This document shows positions 6,364 to 8,164 of a stretch of 8,164 nucleotides of DNA, one piece after another; positions within the stretch are counted from its first letter, which is position 1; every line of letters starts with the position of its first letter. Location of the stretch: positions 1 through 8,164 of the forward strand of contig JAYVIX010000142.1 in NCBI GenBank assembly GCA_043769845.1. The letters run 5' to 3'. The position numbers were made by a program, and so were the translations under genes. Source of the DNA: UBA9547 sp043769845 (GTDB lineage Bacteria; Bacteroidota; Bacteroidia; Cytophagales; UBA9547). The notes beneath the pieces were generated by a model that was not told the DNA's origin, did no database searches, and worked only from the letters and a program-made list of their open reading frames with translations.

Positions 6364-7296
6364 CTAAGTCATTATCGAAAGAAGCTTCTTCACATCTTCT
6401 GCGTTGCATAAATCGGTACCAGTGTTCAACGTAGCCGCAGTTCCACAAGCCACACCAAATTTCAAAGCTTCTGCAAGCGTTTTCCCTTGGGAAAGACTAT
6501 AGGTAATACCTGCTACCAAACTATCTCCCGCCCCTACCGTGCTACGTTTTGGTACTTTTGGAGCCTGAACATGGAATATATTTTCTTTATCTATCAACAA
6601 AGCTCCTTTGGCCCCCAACGAAACCACTGCTACTTCGCAAAAGCCTTTTTGAATGATTTCTTTGGCCAATTCTTTTACATCAATTATTTCCTCCTTGTCA
6701 TGGCCAGTGAGTTCACACAACTCATTAAAATTGGGTTTGAGAAGATATACTCCTTGTCCTGCTGCTGCTTTTAAGGCTTCGCCTGAGGTGTCTAAAATAA
6801 ATTTCGCTCCGATTTCTTTCGCTTTTAAAGCAATACGACCATAAAAATCGTTAGGAATTCCTGGTGCCAAGCTACCGCTTGCCACTATGAAATCAGGCTT
6901 CGGAATAAGGTGATCCAATTCGATCAAAACCTGTTCGTATTCTTCTTTCAAAACAGGCTTTCCTGGCAAGTTGAATCGGTATTGGTTTTGGGTAGCTTTA
7001 TCATCCACCATGATATTTTCACGGGTATTTGCCTTGGTAGTCACTATTGTCTGGCGAACACCTTCTTTTTCAAGTAATTCGGTCAACACAAGGCCTGTTG
7101 CACCGCCTGCTAAATAAATGGCAGTAGAATCGCCACCCAGTTTTTTAATCGCACGAGAAACGTTTACTCCTCCACCTCCCGGATCGACTTTGGGTTCTGT
7201 ACAGCGTAGTTTTTTGTCTGGAATTAGGCTTTCAACTTCCGTAGTTTTATCCACTGCAGGGTTGACCGTGATGGTAACAATGTGCTTCGAAATCAT
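6364..7296 (-). CDS. pfkB: 6-phosphofructokinase, PfkB (Pfk-2) type
   Basis: The 310-residue product is a full-length ribokinase-family sugar kinase that most resembles E. coli Pfk-2, which makes fructose 1,6-bisphosphate from fructose 6-phosphate and ATP in the cytoplasm. The similarity includes K-L-R-C-T near 29-33 (K29 matches E. coli K27), the sugar-binding P-G-G-G-G-V-N-V-S-R-A at 39-49, A-G-G-A-T-G at 63-68, S-G-E-A-L at 171-175, L-K-P-N at 186-189 and the signature S-T-V-G-A-G-D at 252-258, where D258 matches the catalytic base D256. Relatives include 1-phosphofructokinase and tagatose-6-phosphate kinase, but no fructose PTS or tagatose gene is nearby and K-L-R-C-T favours Pfk-2. The start is ATG at 7294-7296, without a Shine-Dalgarno site. 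It lies 81 bases downstream of the phosphatase gene on the same strand and may be co-transcribed or have its own promoter; no clean promoter was seen. Confidence 0.93.
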   Translation of the reverse strand: MISKHIVTITVNPAVDKTTEVESLIPDKKLRCTEPKVDPGGGGVNVSRAIKKLGGDSTAIYLAGGATGLVLTELLEKEGVRQTIVTTKANTRENIMVDDKATQNQYRFNLPGKPVLKEEYEQVLIELDHLIPKPDFIVASGSLAPGIPNDFYGRIALKAKEIGAKFILDTSGEALKAAAGQGVYLLKPNFNELCELTGHDKEEIIDVKELAKEIIQKGFCEVAVVSLGAKGALLIDKENIFHVQAPKVPKRSTVGAGDSLVAGITYSLSQGKTLAEALKFGVACGTAATLNTGTDLCNAEDVKKLLSIMT

Positions 7297-7327
7297 TTCA
7301 ATTAGATCTTGTTGACAAACGAAAGGA

Positions 7328-7366
7328 CTAATATAGGAAACTAAGAAGACTCTGTATTAATATTAG
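7328..7366. repeat. AT-rich inverted repeat upstream of pfkB
   Basis: CTAATAT at 7328-7334 is the reverse complement of ATATTAG at 7360-7366, with 25 bases between the arms. The stem would be weak and no T-tract follows on the minus strand, so it is not a convincing terminator. It could be a binding site in the 81-base gap before pfkB or chance in AT-rich DNA. Confidence 0.25.
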
Positions 7367-7377
7367 GAAAAATTCAC

Positions 7378-8164
7378 TTAAAACCTGAATCCCATCACCA
7401 ATATGTCATCTAACTGTTCTTGGTCTTGCTTCCAATTCTCAATGGCATTATCCAAAATAGTACGTTGCTCAAGCATCGGCAAATCGCTCGAATTGATAAT
7501 CAACTCCCTGAAACGAGGGTACATAAATTTCTGATTGCCATCTTCTCCGCCAATCTGGCCAGCATAACCATCCGAGAAAATATAAATCGAATCTCCTTTT
7601 ACAAAATCCAGTTCTTGGTTAGTAAACGTAGCCACTTTGCCACCTCGTTGAATTCCAATCGAATTTCGATCGGCTTTATACACCGTGATTTCTTTGTTTC
7701 GGATATGGTACAAAGGATTGTTTGCACCAGAAAACTGAATTCTTTTATGCGCCATATCAATCACACAAAGAGCCACATCCATTCCTTCGCGCGACAAAGC
7801 TCCTGCTTCGTCTTGATGTAAAGATTTGATCACATCTGCATTCAATTTTGTAAGAATATCAGAAGCGTTATCGTTGCTTTTCTCCTTCATGATCTGGTTC
7901 AGAAGGTTATAGCCAATCAAAGACATAAATGCCCCTGCTACACCATGGCCAGTACAATCGATTGCTGCAATGTATACTTTATGGTTTTTGACATGGAACC
8001 AATAAAAATCGCCACTTACGATGTCTTTGGGTTTATAAAGAATAAAATGATTCGGAAGAAACATCCTCATCACGTTTTCACTTGGCAAAATCGACTGCTG
8101 AATCACTTTTGAAGTTTCGATACTATCGGTCACTTCTTTATACAGATGGGCAATTTTACCACTT
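7378..8164 (-). CDS. SpoIIE/PP2C-type serine phosphatase, C-terminal domain (5' partial)
   Basis: The frame stays open to the window edge, so this is the last 262 or so codons of a longer protein; the GTG at 8131-8133 is internal. The visible part is a complete SpoIIE domain, a metal-dependent phosphatase that removes phosphate from serine or threonine, often on anti-sigma-factor antagonists. It begins with the helical linker K-E-V-T-D-S-I-E-T-S-K-V-I-Q-Q and I-L-P-S, typical of Bacteroidota sensor phosphatases. Metal-binding acidic motifs are intact: S-G-D-F-Y-W (Asp codon 8008-8010), D-C-T-G-H-G (Asp 7957-7959), F-S-D-G-Y (Asp 7570-7572) and L-D-D-I (Asp 7405-7410). The third motif group usually reads G-H-G-V-P-G; here it is G-H-G-V-A-G. 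The missing N-terminus probably carries a sensor (GAF, PAS, HAMP, TPR or 7TM), but this cannot be seen. A signalling role is family knowledge; the target is unknown. Confidence 0.93.
   Translation of the reverse strand, partial: SGKIAHLYKEVTDSIETSKVIQQSILPSENVMRMFLPNHFILYKPKDIVSGDFYWFHVKNHKVYIAAIDCTGHGVAGAFMSLIGYNLLNQIMKEKSNDNASDILTKLNADVIKSLHQDEAGALSREGMDVALCVIDMAHKRIQFSGANNPLYHIRNKEITVYKADRNSIGIQRGGKVATFTNQELDFVKGDSIYIFSDGYAGQIGGEDGNQKFMYPRFRELIINSSDLPMLEQRTILDNAIENWKQDQEQLDDILVMGFRF

Noticed and set aside
7420..7821. 133-codon open frame opposite the phosphatase domain
   Set aside because: It is antisense to a strongly conserved domain and its product has no family-like pattern.
8131..8133. 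GTG as the start of the phosphatase gene
   Set aside because: The frame continues upstream to the edge with linker residues typical of sensor phosphatases, so the gene is longer.

Overview
The window looks like chromosomal DNA of a Bacteroidota bacterium, probably a Cytophagales-like or flavobacterial relative. Supporting signs are A-rich start regions without Shine-Dalgarno sequences, one TAnnTTTG-type -7 promoter element, a TonB-dependent receptor followed by a lipoprotein with a charged C-K-K-E-E start, a secreted TPR-CHAT protein, a SpoIIE-type phosphatase of the class common in that phylum, and moderate-to-low GC. The species cannot be named from the sequence.

Left part (3-5029, plus strand): three tightly packed genes that read as one operon. 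They are the 3' end of a TonB-dependent outer-membrane receptor, a lipoprotein with a lipocalin-like first half, and a 976-residue TPR-CHAT protein with a signal peptide and an intact His/Cys pair. The receptor and lipoprotein genes are 9 bases apart. The lipoprotein and CHAT genes share an ATGA stop/start overlap. All three products are predicted to be exported to the envelope, so the CHAT protein, whose studied relatives are mostly cytoplasmic proteases, is probably periplasmic or envelope-associated here.

Middle part (5030-6343, plus strand): a -7-like promoter element precedes a small two-gene unit. The first gene encodes 49 residues and looks like the start of the small antitoxin-like (DUF2683-type) proteins of Bacteroidota. 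The second resembles the DUF6169 family and has no ATG start; it overlaps the end of the first gene next to an A7 run. Four tandem heptamers of the TTTGAAC type follow, then a membrane-anchored DUF4340-like protein of 166 residues, and a strong hairpin with A and T tracts that can terminate transcription from both sides.

Right part (6364-8164, minus strand): a PfkB-type 6-phosphofructokinase, preceded by a SpoIIE/PP2C-type phosphatase domain whose N-terminal part lies beyond the window edge. No mobile element, CRISPR array, rRNA or tRNA gene was seen. The two places most worth following up are the exported CHAT protein in its receptor-lipoprotein operon and the overlapping small-gene pair at 5098-5746.
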